A stretch of 64,000 nucleotides of DNA from Gammaproteobacteria bacterium (GCA_017577365.1 PKRJ01000006.1:1-64000), one strand, 5' to 3'; shown: positions 45,362-54,857, counted from the stretch's first letter. Numbers and translations are program-made. Notes: a model not told the origin generated them from the letters alone.

Positions 45362-46314
45362 CGAGCGACTTCTACAGCGAGCTCTTCGGCTGGGAGAAGA
45401 TCCGCGAGCCCGACGTCGGGCCGACGGGCGTGTATCTGATCTTCGGCCGCGGCGACACGGAGCTCGGCGGCATTTACGACAAGGATGCCGGCGACCCGGC
45501 GTGGCTCAGCTACGTTCGGGTGACCGACCTCGCGGCGACGCTCGATAAGCTCGAGGCCGCGCGCGGATCCGTGCAGAACGGCCCGATGGACGTCCCGAAC
45601 GGAGACCGCATCGCCCAGGTGCTCGATCCGTACGGCGCGGCATTCGCGCTGCACGTCGTCGCCGCGGACGCGGCGCCCTCGTCCGGCGGCGACACGAATG
45701 CATCCGACGCGGACGAATCCGACGCGGATGCGGCTTTACGGTCGGACGGCGGCACGACGGCGGAGTACGAAGCGCGCTCGACGCCGGTCTGGACCGACGC
45801 GCCGGCGGAAGAGACCGCGCCGGAGGCAGTGAAGGCTGCGAAGGAGAAGCGGGCGACGAAGAAGGCAGCGACGAGGACGCCTGCGGGAGAGGAGGCGCCC
45901 CCGAAGAAGGCGGAGAGAAAGAAGGCCGCAAACAAGAAGGCTGCAAAGAAGAAGGCCGCGAAGAAAGCATCGGCGCAGAAAGCAACGAAGGCCAAGACCA
46001 CCTCCACGAAAGGTAAGAGGACCACGAAGGCGAGCGCCGGCAAGAAGACAGCGAAGAAGTCGAAAAAGAAGACGGCTAAGAAGACGGCTAAGAAGGCGGC
46101 TAAAAAGGCAGCGAAGAAGACGGCCAAGAAGACGACCAAGACCGCCAAGAAGACTGCCAAGAAGACCACCAAAAAGACCGCGAAGCAGTCACAACGCCGT
46201 CCGGCCAAGCGTGCGGCGAAGAAAACCCGCGCGAAAAAGGCCGCGAAGAAGCGGACTGCGAAGGCGACTCGGAAGAAGGCGGCGAAAAAGAAGCCGACCA
46301 AGAAGTCGCGCTGA
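45361..46314 (+). CDS. VOC-domain protein fused to a histone H1-like Lys/Ala tail (5' end missing)
   Basis: The frame opens at the block edge (45361) reading SDFYSELFGWEK, which is the first strand of a VOC/glyoxalase domain, and continues through 'AWLSYVRVTDLAATLDKLEA' to FALHVV near 45660. An acidic linker of about 55 residues follows, then a tail of about 165 residues made of KKAAKKTAKK-like repeats, as in bacterial histone H1-like proteins that bind DNA. The expected N-terminal 15-20 residues and any start codon are missing: the first possible start in frame is GTG at 45430, inside the domain. VOC fused to such a tail is unusual; function unknown. It faces the epimerase gene tail-to-tail with an 17-bp gap. 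Confidence 0.6.
   Translation, partial: ASDFYSELFGWEKIREPDVGPTGVYLIFGRGDTELGGIYDKDAGDPAWLSYVRVTDLAATLDKLEAARGSVQNGPMDVPNGDRIAQVLDPYGAAFALHVVAADAAPSSGGDTNASDADESDADAALRSDGGTTAEYEARSTPVWTDAPAEETAPEAVKAAKEKRATKKAATRTPAGEEAPPKKAERKKAANKKAAKKKAAKKASAQKATKAKTTSTKGKRTTKASAGKKTAKKSKKKTAKKTAKKAAKKAAKKTAKKTTKTAKKTAKKTTKKTAKQSQRRPAKRAAKKTRAKKAAKKRTAKATRKKAAKKKPTKKSR
45362..45368. repeat. Left copy of the 7-bp direct repeat CGAGCGA
   Basis: The same heptamer occurs at 59516-59522. It marks the left edge of the 14,154-bp block that splits the second ureohydrolase. Joining the flanks through one copy restores the reading frame. Confidence 0.7.
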
Positions 46315-46331
46315 CCGGCCGCGTCAGTCGA

Positions 46332-47234
46332 TCACAGCACGCCGGCGGCGCTCATGACCGCCTCGCACTTCTCGCGGATCTCCCGGGCGACCTCGAACGG
46401 ATCACCGTCGACGAACTCGCTGCGGAAGAGCTCGACGGACAGCGGCCCCGAGTAGCCCTTCTCGGCGAGCTTGCGCAGGATCCGCACGACCGGCGCGACG
46501 CCGTCGCCCGGAATCAGGCGCCAGTCGTTGTCGATCAGCTCGCGCGGCCCGTCCTTCAGATCCTGGAAGTGCACGTGCGCGAGCTCGCCGTGCTCGATGA
46601 GATCGAGATCCTCGAACTTCCCGAGCCCGGACCAGAAATGGAAGAAGTCGAGCATCGGCCGGACGTTCGGATGCGCGGCCTCGCGGATCACCGCGAGCGT
46701 AGACGGCAGTGTCGCGAGATGCGTCGACGTCCGCGCGAACTCGATCATCGCCGTGAGACCGAAGCCTCGCGTGATCTCGCCGACCTCGCGGATGCAGTCC
46801 GGCGTCGCCGCGAAATCCTCGGCCGTGACGGGCCGCGTCGTGATCGACGGGCAGTAGATCCTGTCGAGCCCGAGCGCGGCGAACTGCTCGCAGCGCTTGC
46901 GCCACGTCTCGAGCGATGCCTCGCGCTCGGGACCCGGTATCCATACGTCAGGCAGCACGGCGGCCGCGGACACCGGGGTCAGGCCGAGGTCGGCGAGGAG
47001 CCGGCGCGCGCCGTCGAGCGTATCGTTCTCGAGAAACTCGTCGAGCAGCACGTCCGTCAGCTCGACGTAGCGGATGCCGGCGCGCGCCCAGCCTTCGAGC
47101 GAACCGCGAAAGCCGGCGCCGCCCGAAGTGTTCTGATGCAGCGCGAGCTGCATGCGGCCCGCGGGCTGCGCGTGCAGCATCTGCGCGAGGCCGGCCGCGA
47201 ACGGCAGCGCGAGGAGGGTTCGGCGCGTCATCAT
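46332..47234 (-). CDS. Sugar phosphate isomerase/epimerase-like protein, exported
   Basis: A 300-residue protein with a Tat-like or Sec-like signal (TRRTLLALPFAAGLAQMLHA) and an AP-endonuclease-2/xylose-isomerase TIM barrel: MLDFFHFWSGLG and LAHVHFQDLKDGP carry the metal-binding residues, and 'LSVELFRSEFV' is the closing strand. Such proteins isomerise or epimerise sugars or dehydrate inositols; many periplasmic ones lack known substrates. It lies 46 bp downstream of the CobN-like gene on the same strand. Confidence 0.75.
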   Translation of the reverse strand: MMTRRTLLALPFAAGLAQMLHAQPAGRMQLALHQNTSGGAGFRGSLEGWARAGIRYVELTDVLLDEFLENDTLDGARRLLADLGLTPVSAAAVLPDVWIPGPEREASLETWRKRCEQFAALGLDRIYCPSITTRPVTAEDFAATPDCIREVGEITRGFGLTAMIEFARTSTHLATLPSTLAVIREAAHPNVRPMLDFFHFWSGLGKFEDLDLIEHGELAHVHFQDLKDGPRELIDNDWRLIPGDGVAPVVRILRKLAEKGYSGPLSVELFRSEFVDGDPFEVAREIREKCEAVMSAAGVL

Positions 47235-47280
47235 GCGCGCACTCTATCGCCGAACGTGCCCGGTGACCAGCAGGCCCGAA

Positions 47281-50200
47281 TCACGCGGCGTAACGGTGAC
47301 GTGCCCGCCATAAGAGCAGGACGCCGATCACGAACGCGCCGAACCAGAGCACGCCGGTCGTGCCCGGCTCCACGCGTGCAAGCCGCCGCGGCTCGCCGGC
47401 ATCCTTCGGCGCGCCCCGCTCGACGGACTGCAACAGGTAGCCGCGAAGCTCGGCGGAATCGACCGACTCCTCGGCGAGCGATTCCGCGCCGGGGATCACG
47501 CGGCTCGCGATGCGCGCGTCGTTCTGCCGTGCCCAGGCCTCCGCCGCGGCCGCGAGCTCCTCTATCGGCGCGCCGATCACGCGCTCGAGCGCGTCGACGT
47601 ACGCCTCGACGGCCGGAGCGGGCACGCCTGCCGCGACGGCCTGCTCGACGATGAATCGCAAGAGACGCGGATTGCCGCAGGTCGTGTCCGAGCACGCGAT
47701 GCCGTGCTCGAGCACGGTCTCGATGTGCGCCTCGACGAGCGCCGCGACCGTCGCCTCGTCCGCGGCCCAGTACGCCTTGCGCACCGTCTCGAGCATCCGT
47801 GCCGTGATGTCCTGGAACGCGGCCGGCGAGTGCTCGGCGAAGAACTCCCGCATGCCGAGGTCGTGCTTGTCCGCGACGTAGACGTCGAAGACCTCCTGCC
47901 ACATCGCGTCGTCGATGACGTCCGTGACGGTCGCGTCCCAGCCCCACATGTACTCGACGAACTCGCGCATCGCACCGGCGCCGGCGTAGCCTTCGGCCTG
48001 CATGCCCTCGATCCAGGTCGGGTTCACGTAACGGCTGCGGAACTCGCCGCCGATGAACTTCTCGAGGGACGTCATCTGCGGATTCGACGGATCGCGCGTA
48101 TTGGTGACGACGAGATCCGGCGTAGCGCCGTCGAGGTTGCGGATCGCGCTCGCGAGCCCGCCCATGTACATATAGAAGTCGTCGTTGTCGAGCGCGCCGT
48201 AGAGCATCGTCGAGCTCGAGTGCACGACCTTCTCGGTGCCCGAGAGCGCGAGCCGGAACACGTCCTCCATCGGCTCGCCCCAGAAACCGTTGCCGAAGCC
48301 GTGCCCCATGCGACGCAGGTAGTCGTCGCCGAGCGCGCGATCCGAGTCCCATGTGCCGCTCGACTCGGCGATCTTCGACACGGCGAGGTTGTACGTGCCG
48401 GGCGGCTCGTCGAAGATGCGAACGCCGGCGCGACGGTCGGCCTGCTCCTCCGAGTAGCCGCGCTCGAGCAGCGCCGCGCGCGTCGCGAGATAGTGCCGGC
48501 GCACGAGGTTGTCCGCCTCGTCGAGCATCTTCACGCGCTGCACGGCCTCGTCGATCAGGAGCGTCACGTTGCTGAACATGCCCTCGGCCGCGCTCGCGAC
48601 GACGATATCGATACGCGGCCTGCCGAGCAGGCTCCGGGGCACGACGTCGATGCCGACGACCTTGTCGCGCTCGTCCCAGACCGGCCGTGTGCCGAGCAGA
48701 TGAAAGATCTGCGACTCGACGACGCCCTCGTGGCGCAGGGTCTCGTCGCCCCAGATCACGAACGACACCTTCTCGGGGTAGCGGCCGTGCTCCTCGAGAT
48801 GCTGCGCGAGCATCTCGTCGGCGAGCTTCACGCCGAGCTCCCATGCGGCACGCTTCGGCACCTTGTCCGGATCGATGCTGTAGAAGTTCTTGCCGGTGGG
48901 ATACGCGTCGGGATTCCGAATCGGCTCGCCCCCGGTGCCTACCGGGATGAACCGCCCGCCGAGCGCGGCAACGAGGCTGTCGAGCTCGCGCGAGGCCGAC
49001 TGCGCGATCCGAGCCCTCATGTCGTCGGCGAGGACCTTCGCGTCGTTCGGCAGGAGGCTCCGGTCCGTGCCGACGATCGCATCGACAGTCGACTCGAGCG
49101 CTTTGCCTTCGGGCGCGGTACCGAACGTATGAAGCCCGTACGGGATGTTCTGCCCGCGAAGCTCCTGGAGATACCCGATGATCTCGTGCACCGCTTCGTG
49201 ATCGAGCCCCGCGCCGAGATCGAGGCCGAGATCCTTGTCGATGCCGAGCGCGATGACCTGCGCACGAATCTCCTCGGCGAACGCCTCGGCCAGCACGGGA
49301 TTCCTGTGCAGCGCCGCGTCGTAATCGTTGATCCGCTCGTTGAGCGCCGCGAGCTCCGCATAGAGCCCGCCTTCGACGAACGGCGGCACCATGTGATCGA
49401 CGAGCGTCGCGAGGCCGCGCCGCCGTGCGATGAGGCCTTCGCCGACGACGTCGACGTTGTAGATGTAGACGTTCGGGAGATCCGCGATCAGCGCATCGGA
49501 CGCGTCCTCCTCGGTCTGGCCGACGTCCTTGCCGTCGAGCCACTCGTGCGTGCCGTGCGTGCCGACATGCACGATCGCGTCCGCGCCGAACTCGCGGCGC
49601 AGCCATTCGTACGTCGCGACGTACTGGTGATGCGGCGCGAGATCCTTCGCGTGGTAGAGCTTGTCGCCATCCTCGCCCCACGCGCGCGACGGCTGCGGCA
49701 GCAGAACCACGTTGCCATAACGGACGATCGGCACGACGAAGCGCTTCCCGGCGCCTTCACCGACCGCCATCAGGCTCGAGTCGCGGGGCTCGCCCCAGTC
49801 CGCGACGATCTTTTCGCGCAGCGCCGGCGCGAGCTCCGCGAGCCAGCGCTCGTAGTCCGCGACCGGCACGAGCGCCGCGTCGCCTTCGGCGACCAACGCA
49901 TCGAGCTCGCCGGGCGCGTAGCCGCCTACGTTCCGCGCCTTCGTCGTGATCGCGCCGAGCACGGCTTCCGGCGACCGGTCGGACGCTGCCCCGACGTCAT
50001 ACCCTTCGGCCGCGAGGCGGTCGAGCACGTTCGCGAGCGACTCGGCGACGTTCAGATAGCTCGCACCGATGTTGGCCTTGCCGGGCGGGTAGTTGTAGTA
50101 CATCAGCGCAATGCGCTTCTCGGCGTTCGGCTTCGAGCGAAGCGCCGCGAAGCGGCGCGCGCGCTTCACGCCCATCTCGATCCGCGACGTGATCGGCTCG

Positions 50201-51318
50201 CTCGTCACGACCGAGACGCCGGTCTCGAGGTCGAAGCGCCGCTCCCGGCTGCCGACGACGATCGGCGACACGAGACCCGCGAGCTCCGGCACCGCGACCT
50301 GAAACGTGCCCTCGAAGATAGAGAGCCCCGTCTTCGACTCGCGCCATTCACGCTCGCTGCGCCCGTAGAGCGTGACAAGGTTCATGACCGGCACGTCGAG
50401 CTTCGCGAGGTGCATCGCGGTCTCGAAGTCCGAGAAGCGGAACAGGAACGCCATCGCGACGTCGACTCGCGGCACGCCGTGCTCGTCGATGAGCAGCTCC
50501 TCGAACGCGTACGCGCCGGGATAACCGAACACCGGGATCGCCTCGGCGCCCTGCCGCTCGATCTCGCCGATCACGGCATCGAGCGCCTGCGTGTCGCCCG
50601 AGTAGTAGTTTGCTTTGTAGAACCCGACGGCGATCCTCGGCGCGCCCGGGCGGTGCTTCCCCGCGGCGCGCCGCCACGCGTCGAACTCGGCCCACGACGC
50701 GAAGACGCGGCCGCCGGACCCGCTTTGCGGATCCGGATAGTAGTAGCCGAGCTCGAGGCTCGGCTGGGGCTCCGGCAGCGCGAGCCCGTCGATGCCCGCC
50801 TTCGTCAGCGCGAGCTTCACGAGCCCGACATGGTTCGCGAAGCCCGAATGCTGCCAGTACGCGTGCGCGCGCTCGTCGAAGACGGCGCCCTTTGCGGTGA
50901 ACTTTTCCGTCGCCGACAAGCCGACGCCGACGACGAGCACGGCGCCGCGTGCCGCGACGTGCGCGATCAGATCGAGGCCGTGCTCCGCGCCGACCTGATC
51001 GAGCATCTGCTCGTTCATCATGTCGACGACGAGCACGTCGGTCGAAGCAAGCGTTTCCGTCTCGAGCCTCGCCCGCGTCGATTCCGTCACGAACGCGAGC
51101 TCGACGCGGCCGCGGAGGTCCGGGTGCTCCGCGAGCACCGCCTTGAACGCCTGCAGCGTGACCGGCATCTGCCCGTCGGAGAAGAGATACGTCAGGCGGA
51201 TCGCGTCGTCCGCGCGGGCGGCGCACGCGAGCAACAGCGTCGCCGCGGCCGCAGCAATCCGGCACCACGACGGAAAGCGGATCCCGAGACCGGCGAGCAC
51301 GCGCTCAGTCCGGAACAT
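47281..51318 (-). CDS. Exported, membrane-anchored CobN/BchH-type chelatase subunit (HmuS-like)
   Basis: A 1345-residue protein of the cobaltochelatase CobN / magnesium chelatase H family. Typical blocks are visible: 'IVHVGTHGTHEWLDGKDVG', VDHMVPPFVEGGLYAEL, YPTGKNFYSIDPDKVP and 'WGDETLRHEGVVESQIFHLLG', then MWGWDATVTDVIDD near the end. Unlike biosynthetic CobN it has an N-terminal signal peptide (AAAAATLLLACAARA) and a C-terminal membrane helix (TGVLWFGAFVIGVLLLW), so the chelatase domain should lie in the periplasm. With the TonB receptor, TolQ-like and DUF2149 genes just upstream this matches the hmu-type operons known from Bacteroidota, where HmuS takes part in haem iron release. The actual tetrapyrrole and direction of reaction are inference. 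Its ATG overlaps the DUF2149 gene by 14 bp. Confidence 0.85.
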   Translation of the reverse strand: MFRTERVLAGLGIRFPSWCRIAAAAATLLLACAARADDAIRLTYLFSDGQMPVTLQAFKAVLAEHPDLRGRVELAFVTESTRARLETETLASTDVLVVDMMNEQMLDQVGAEHGLDLIAHVAARGAVLVVGVGLSATEKFTAKGAVFDERAHAYWQHSGFANHVGLVKLALTKAGIDGLALPEPQPSLELGYYYPDPQSGSGGRVFASWAEFDAWRRAAGKHRPGAPRIAVGFYKANYYSGDTQALDAVIGEIERQGAEAIPVFGYPGAYAFEELLIDEHGVPRVDVAMAFLFRFSDFETAMHLAKLDVPVMNLVTLYGRSEREWRESKTGLSIFEGTFQVAVPELAGLVSPIVVGSRERRFDLETGVSVVTSEPITSRIEMGVKRARRFAALRSKPNAEKRIALMYYNYPPGKANIGASYLNVAESLANVLDRLAAEGYDVGAASDRSPEAVLGAITTKARNVGGYAPGELDALVAEGDAALVPVADYERWLAELAPALREKIVADWGEPRDSSLMAVGEGAGKRFVVPIVRYGNVVLLPQPSRAWGEDGDKLYHAKDLAPHHQYVATYEWLRREFGADAIVHVGTHGTHEWLDGKDVGQTEEDASDALIADLPNVYIYNVDVVGEGLIARRRGLATLVDHMVPPFVEGGLYAELAALNERINDYDAALHRNPVLAEAFAEEIRAQVIALGIDKDLGLDLGAGLDHEAVHEIIGYLQELRGQNIPYGLHTFGTAPEGKALESTVDAIVGTDRSLLPNDAKVLADDMRARIAQSASRELDSLVAALGGRFIPVGTGGEPIRNPDAYPTGKNFYSIDPDKVPKRAAWELGVKLADEMLAQHLEEHGRYPEKVSFVIWGDETLRHEGVVESQIFHLLGTRPVWDERDKVVGIDVVPRSLLGRPRIDIVVASAAEGMFSNVTLLIDEAVQRVKMLDEADNLVRRHYLATRAALLERGYSEEQADRRAGVRIFDEPPGTYNLAVSKIAESSGTWDSDRALGDDYLRRMGHGFGNGFWGEPMEDVFRLALSGTEKVVHSSSTMLYGALDNDDFYMYMGGLASAIRNLDGATPDLVVTNTRDPSNPQMTSLEKFIGGEFRSRYVNPTWIEGMQAEGYAGAGAMREFVEYMWGWDATVTDVIDDAMWQEVFDVYVADKHDLGMREFFAEHSPAAFQDITARMLETVRKAYWAADEATVAALVEAHIETVLEHGIACSDTTCGNPRLLRFIVEQAVAAGVPAPAVEAYVDALERVIGAPIEELAAAAEAWARQNDARIASRVIPGAESLAEESVDSAELRGYLLQSVERGAPKDAGEPRRLARVEPGTTGVLWFGAFVIGVLLLWRARHRYAA

Positions 51319-51637
51319 AGATGATCTGCCCGTTCGCGAGCCGGTACGCGGAACCGAGCCGCTCGCCGTCGCCGGAAAGCGTCTCGCCGGTGACCTCGTA
51401 CGCTTCGATCTCGGTGCCGCGCTTCACGATGATCTCGCTCATCCCGTTCGGCTTCGTCATGACCATCGTGAGCTCGGCCTCCGGGTCGAGCAGGTCACCG
51501 ATGCGGTAGACCGAGAACAGCGTGACCATCAGCGCGACGATGAACACGACCGAGACGTCGAACAGGTTCGCGACGCCCGCGAGCGGATCGTCCTCGGGCT
51601 CACCTCCGGGCGGCGGCAAATTCAGGAACCTCGCCAT
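51305..51637 (-). CDS. DUF2149 membrane protein
   Basis: A 110-residue protein with one membrane segment (DVSVVFIVALMVTLFSVY) and a C-terminal extracytoplasmic domain ending LANGQIIYVPD. It matches DUF2149, whose members lie with MotA/TolQ/ExbB-type and CobN-like genes; the layout resembles ExbD/TolR (one helix plus a periplasmic domain), so it may be the ExbD-like partner of the TolQ-like protein. It lies 13 bp downstream of that gene. Confidence 0.85.
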   Translation of the reverse strand: MARFLNLPPPGGEPEDDPLAGVANLFDVSVVFIVALMVTLFSVYRIGDLLDPEAELTMVMTKPNGMSEIIVKRGTEIEAYEVTGETLSGDGERLGSAYRLANGQIIYVPD

Positions 51638-51650
51638 AGGTCCGTTCCTC

Positions 51651-52277
51651 CTACGCCTTAGCCGCCTCGAGCTCCGCGGCGACCCGCTCCGCGACGAAGC
51701 GGAGCTCCCTGATCGTCTCGCCGACCCACCCCTGCCGGATGGTCAGGATCACGAAGGCAATCGTGCCGCACACGATGCCGATGATCGTCGTCGTGAACGC
51801 GACGATCATCTGCCCCGCCATCGCCTCGAGGTTGCCGCTCGCGAGCGCTGCGAGCGCGGTACCCATCGGGATCAGCGTCCCGACGAGGCCGAGGCTCGGA
51901 CCGACCTTGACCAGCACCCGGGGCGCAGTGACGCGCGCGCGGATACGCTCCTCGTGCGCGAGCAGAATATGCTCGAGCCCGCCGTTCGCGAGGCCGGCTT
52001 CCGCATGGGCCGACTTGATCTGAGCGAGCATCCGCCTGAGCGTCGCGGGCAGCTCGGCCTCGCGCGCCGCGCTGGCCTCGAGCACCGGCCCCTTCTTGAG
52101 CCACCGCTCGACGTCGAAGCCCTGCCGCTCGCGGCGCCGCGCGAGCGCATCGACGATTGCGGAGCCCGCCATGAAGAGCGCCGCGGCCACGCAGATCCAA
52201 AGCAGCGCCATCACCGGCAGCCGCAGCACCTGACCGAGCGCGAACAGTCCATTCTCGAGAAGTTCGAGAAGATTCAT
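51651..52277 (-). CDS. MotA/TolQ/ExbB-type proton channel protein
   Basis: A 208-residue protein with three membrane segments (near 18-42, 128-150 and 162-188). The second includes GPSLGLVGTLIPMG, the hallmark of ExbB/TolQ proton channels, with the third carrying FTTTIIGIVCGTIAFVILT. It should use the proton gradient to drive a partner, here probably DUF2149 and the CobN-like protein or the TonB receptor. The ATG at 52277 follows GGAGGAG and overlaps the stop of the upstream membrane protein (ATGA). Confidence 0.88.
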   Translation of the reverse strand: MNLLELLENGLFALGQVLRLPVMALLWICVAAALFMAGSAIVDALARRRERQGFDVERWLKKGPVLEASAAREAELPATLRRMLAQIKSAHAEAGLANGGLEHILLAHEERIRARVTAPRVLVKVGPSLGLVGTLIPMGTALAALASGNLEAMAGQMIVAFTTTIIGIVCGTIAFVILTIRQGWVGETIRELRFVAERVAAELEAAKA

Positions 52278-52852
52278 CGTCTCCTCCATAACGCATGAAT
52301 CGCCCCGCACACGAGGGCGCAGGCGGCCAGCGCGAACGCCCAGGCCGCGGACGCGGTGGCCGGCGGCTCGAGCGGCGAGCCGCGCAGCGTCGCGGCCGAA
52401 TGCCATCCCGCCGAGACCGCGGGCGCCGCGGCGACGAGCACCGCGAGCGCCGCGACGAGCACGAGCGCCTCCTCGCGCAGGCTCGACGGCGCGAACCGGG
52501 GACGGAAAGCCGCGAGACCGCTCGACGCCGCCGCGACGACGGTGACGAGCGCATACGCGACGGGTACCGCGAGACCCTGGGCCGCGAGCACCGACGCCCA
52601 AACGGCCGCGAGCACGCCGCCGCACGCGAACGCCATCCACGCGGCACGAGGCGTCCAGAGCGCGACCGCGGCGCCGGCCGCGGTGAGCGCAGCGCCCCAG
52701 ACGGGATCCGGCACGTGCGTCGCGCCGATCACGATCGCCGCAGCGACGAGCCCTGCGCAGAACGCGAGGCCCGTATCAAGGCGGCGCGGCTCGAGCGCGG
52801 CGAGCACTACGACCGCAAGCCCGCAGACGATACCGAGAACGTGGAGCAGCAT
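52274..52852 (-). CDS. Small integral membrane protein of a chelatase operon
   Basis: A 192-residue, very hydrophobic protein with about six membrane segments and Ala-rich composition. I recognise no motif that gives a function. It is coupled by overlap to the TolQ-like gene and lies 31 bp after the TonB receptor, so it belongs to the same unit. In hmu-type operons a comparable membrane protein occurs. Confidence 0.6.
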   Translation of the reverse strand: MLLHVLGIVCGLAVVVLAALEPRRLDTGLAFCAGLVAAAIVIGATHVPDPVWGAALTAAGAAVALWTPRAAWMAFACGGVLAAVWASVLAAQGLAVPVAYALVTVVAAASSGLAAFRPRFAPSSLREEALVLVAALAVLVAAAPAVSAGWHSAATLRGSPLEPPATASAAWAFALAACALVCGAIHALWRRR

Positions 52853-52883
52853 GACTCCGTCGTAACGCGCCGGGCGGGCGAGG

Positions 52884-54776
52884 TCAGAACCGCAGACGCA
52901 AGCCGGCGTACAGCGACCGGCCCGCCGTGCGATAACCGATCAGCTCCTCGTACTCCCGGTCGCCGGCATTCTCGATCCGGCCGAAGAGCTCGATGCGCTC
53001 GCCGAGCGTGTACGCGGCGGACAGGTCGAGAACGCCGTAATCGTCGAGCGCGACGTCGCCGATGTCGATCGAGTCCTTCGATATTCTGTAGTTCGCGGAG
53101 ATCCGCAGGCGGTCGTCGAGCGCCGCGTACAGCACCCCGACGTTCGCGAGGTGACGCGGACGGCGCCAGCGCTGCCGGTCGTCCGTGTTCCGCGTGTCGT
53201 TGTAGGTCCAATTGCCGTACAGCTGCCAGCGCTCGCGGACGATTCCGCGCACCGCGAGCTCGACGCCTTTCGACGCGCTCGTGCCCGTCGACTGGAGATA
53301 CCCGGAGAAAGCCTCGAGGTCGAAAAAGATCTCGTCTGTCACGCGCTGGTGGAAATACGTGATCTCGACGTGCATGCCGCCGGGGCCGTCATATTCGACG
53401 CCGACGTCGTAGCCGCGGCTCTGTTCCTCGCGCAGCACCGTGTCGGCGGCCGGCGGCGTGTCGCTCTCACGATTATAGGCAACCTCGTAAAGGCTCGGGG
53501 CGCGGAATCCGGTCCCGTAGCTCGCGCGGTACTTCAGCGATGCGCCGCTCACGAGATCCTGAACGTACGCGGCACTCAGCCTGACGCTCGTGTGCGTGCC
53601 GAAATCCTCGTTGTCGTCGTACCGGACGCCGGCCGACACGTAGAAGCGATCGGCAAACCCGCCCTGATACTCGGCATAGTAACCGCGCTGGTCGCGCTGC
53701 TCCGTTCCGGTCGCCGTCGTCATGCGCTCGTCCTGGAAATCCACGCCGTAAGCGATCGTGGTGCCGGCCGTCGGACGGTAACTGCCGGAATACTCGAACC
53801 GAGCGATCTCACCCCGAGTGCCGAACGAAAGCTCTCCGTCGGCGAAGTCATCGCGGACGATGTCGATTTCGCTGTAAGCGATCCGATTCGCAAGACGATC
53901 GCCGTCGTGGTCCGCGGAGACGCGGTAGGTCCTCTGCTCGATCGTCCCGGTGCAGACGTGCGTCGGCCCATTCGCGCCGAAGCAACCGTCGTATTCCGTG
54001 AACGCGTCGATGTCTCTCGCGACGAGCTGCACACGCAGATTGCTCGCCGCATTCAAGCCGAGCTTGGCGTGCACCGTCGTGTTCTCCGCGCCGTCGTCGT
54101 CGGCGAGGACGGTATCCGAGGTCATCGCGTTGAAGCCTCTGGTATCGAGCTCCGTGATGGAAACGTAGAAGTCCCCCTTCTCGTTGCCGGCTGCGACGCT
54201 GCCGTCGAGCTTGCGCGTGTCGAAAGGTCCCTGCTCGATGCCGATACGGCCGTCCAGATCGCCTTCGCCGCGGCGCGTGATCACGTTGACGACCCCGCCT
54301 GCGTCGGCACCGTACATGAACCCCTGCGGCCCACGCAGCACCTCGATGCGCTCGAGGTCCCCCGTCGTCAACAAGCTGTCGAAGACCGGCTGCGCTTGCG
54401 TGCTGCTCGGATCGATCGACTTCACGCCATCGATCACGAGGAGCGTCCGATGCGCTTCCTCGCCGCGGATTCTGAGGGAGGTCGTCTTACCCTGCCCGCC
54501 GCTCGTCGTGACACTGATTCCAGGTTGCGTCCGGAGCACGTCCGCGATCGAGTGATAGCCGCGAAGCTCGATCTCGCCGCCGTCGATGACCGACACAGCG
54601 GCGCCGATCTGACGGCGCGGCGTCTCGACGACGCTCGACGTGACGACGATTTCCTCGAGGCTCGACGCTCCCTGGGCACGGACGCCTGCCGCGCCGACGG
54701 CGCATGCCGCACCGACGAGGACTGCGATCCATCGCGGCGCGGCGGGCTGCTGTGTAGAGATTTTTCTTTCCGACAT
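52884..54776 (-). CDS. TonB-dependent receptor (BtuB/HmuR-like)
   Basis: A 630-residue outer-membrane receptor: a signal peptide (VLVGAACAVGAAGVRAQG), a TonB box in LEEIVVTS, a plug domain ('DVLRTQPGISVTTSGGQGK', IRGEEAHRTLLVIDGVKS, RGPQGFMYGADAGGVVNVIT), then a 22-strand barrel ending YAGLRLRF with C-terminal Phe. Size and plug resemble the vitamin B12 receptor BtuB. Together with the following CobN-like, TolQ-like and DUF2149 genes it probably imports a tetrapyrrole such as haem or a corrinoid. It is the first gene of the operon; candidate operator sites lie 82 bp or more upstream. Confidence 0.88.
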   Translation of the reverse strand: MSERKISTQQPAAPRWIAVLVGAACAVGAAGVRAQGASSLEEIVVTSSVVETPRRQIGAAVSVIDGGEIELRGYHSIADVLRTQPGISVTTSGGQGKTTSLRIRGEEAHRTLLVIDGVKSIDPSSTQAQPVFDSLLTTGDLERIEVLRGPQGFMYGADAGGVVNVITRRGEGDLDGRIGIEQGPFDTRKLDGSVAAGNEKGDFYVSITELDTRGFNAMTSDTVLADDDGAENTTVHAKLGLNAASNLRVQLVARDIDAFTEYDGCFGANGPTHVCTGTIEQRTYRVSADHDGDRLANRIAYSEIDIVRDDFADGELSFGTRGEIARFEYSGSYRPTAGTTIAYGVDFQDERMTTATGTEQRDQRGYYAEYQGGFADRFYVSAGVRYDDNEDFGTHTSVRLSAAYVQDLVSGASLKYRASYGTGFRAPSLYEVAYNRESDTPPAADTVLREEQSRGYDVGVEYDGPGGMHVEITYFHQRVTDEIFFDLEAFSGYLQSTGTSASKGVELAVRGIVRERWQLYGNWTYNDTRNTDDRQRWRRPRHLANVGVLYAALDDRLRISANYRISKDSIDIGDVALDDYGVLDLSAAYTLGERIELFGRIENAGDREYEELIGYRTAGRSLYAGLRLRF

Positions 54777-54857
54777 CGGAACGACGGGTGAGCGGGATCG
54801 TCAGCCCGCGGTTGCGTTGTCGGAAAGCCTAGCGGCTGCGAATTCCGGGATAAGTAA

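Noticed and set aside
47704..51324. A 1206-codon open frame on the plus strand opposite the CobN-like gene
   Set aside because: It mirrors the codon structure of the chelatase gene. It is Arg/His/Glu-rich without domain motifs, and such long antisense frames are common in GC-rich DNA.
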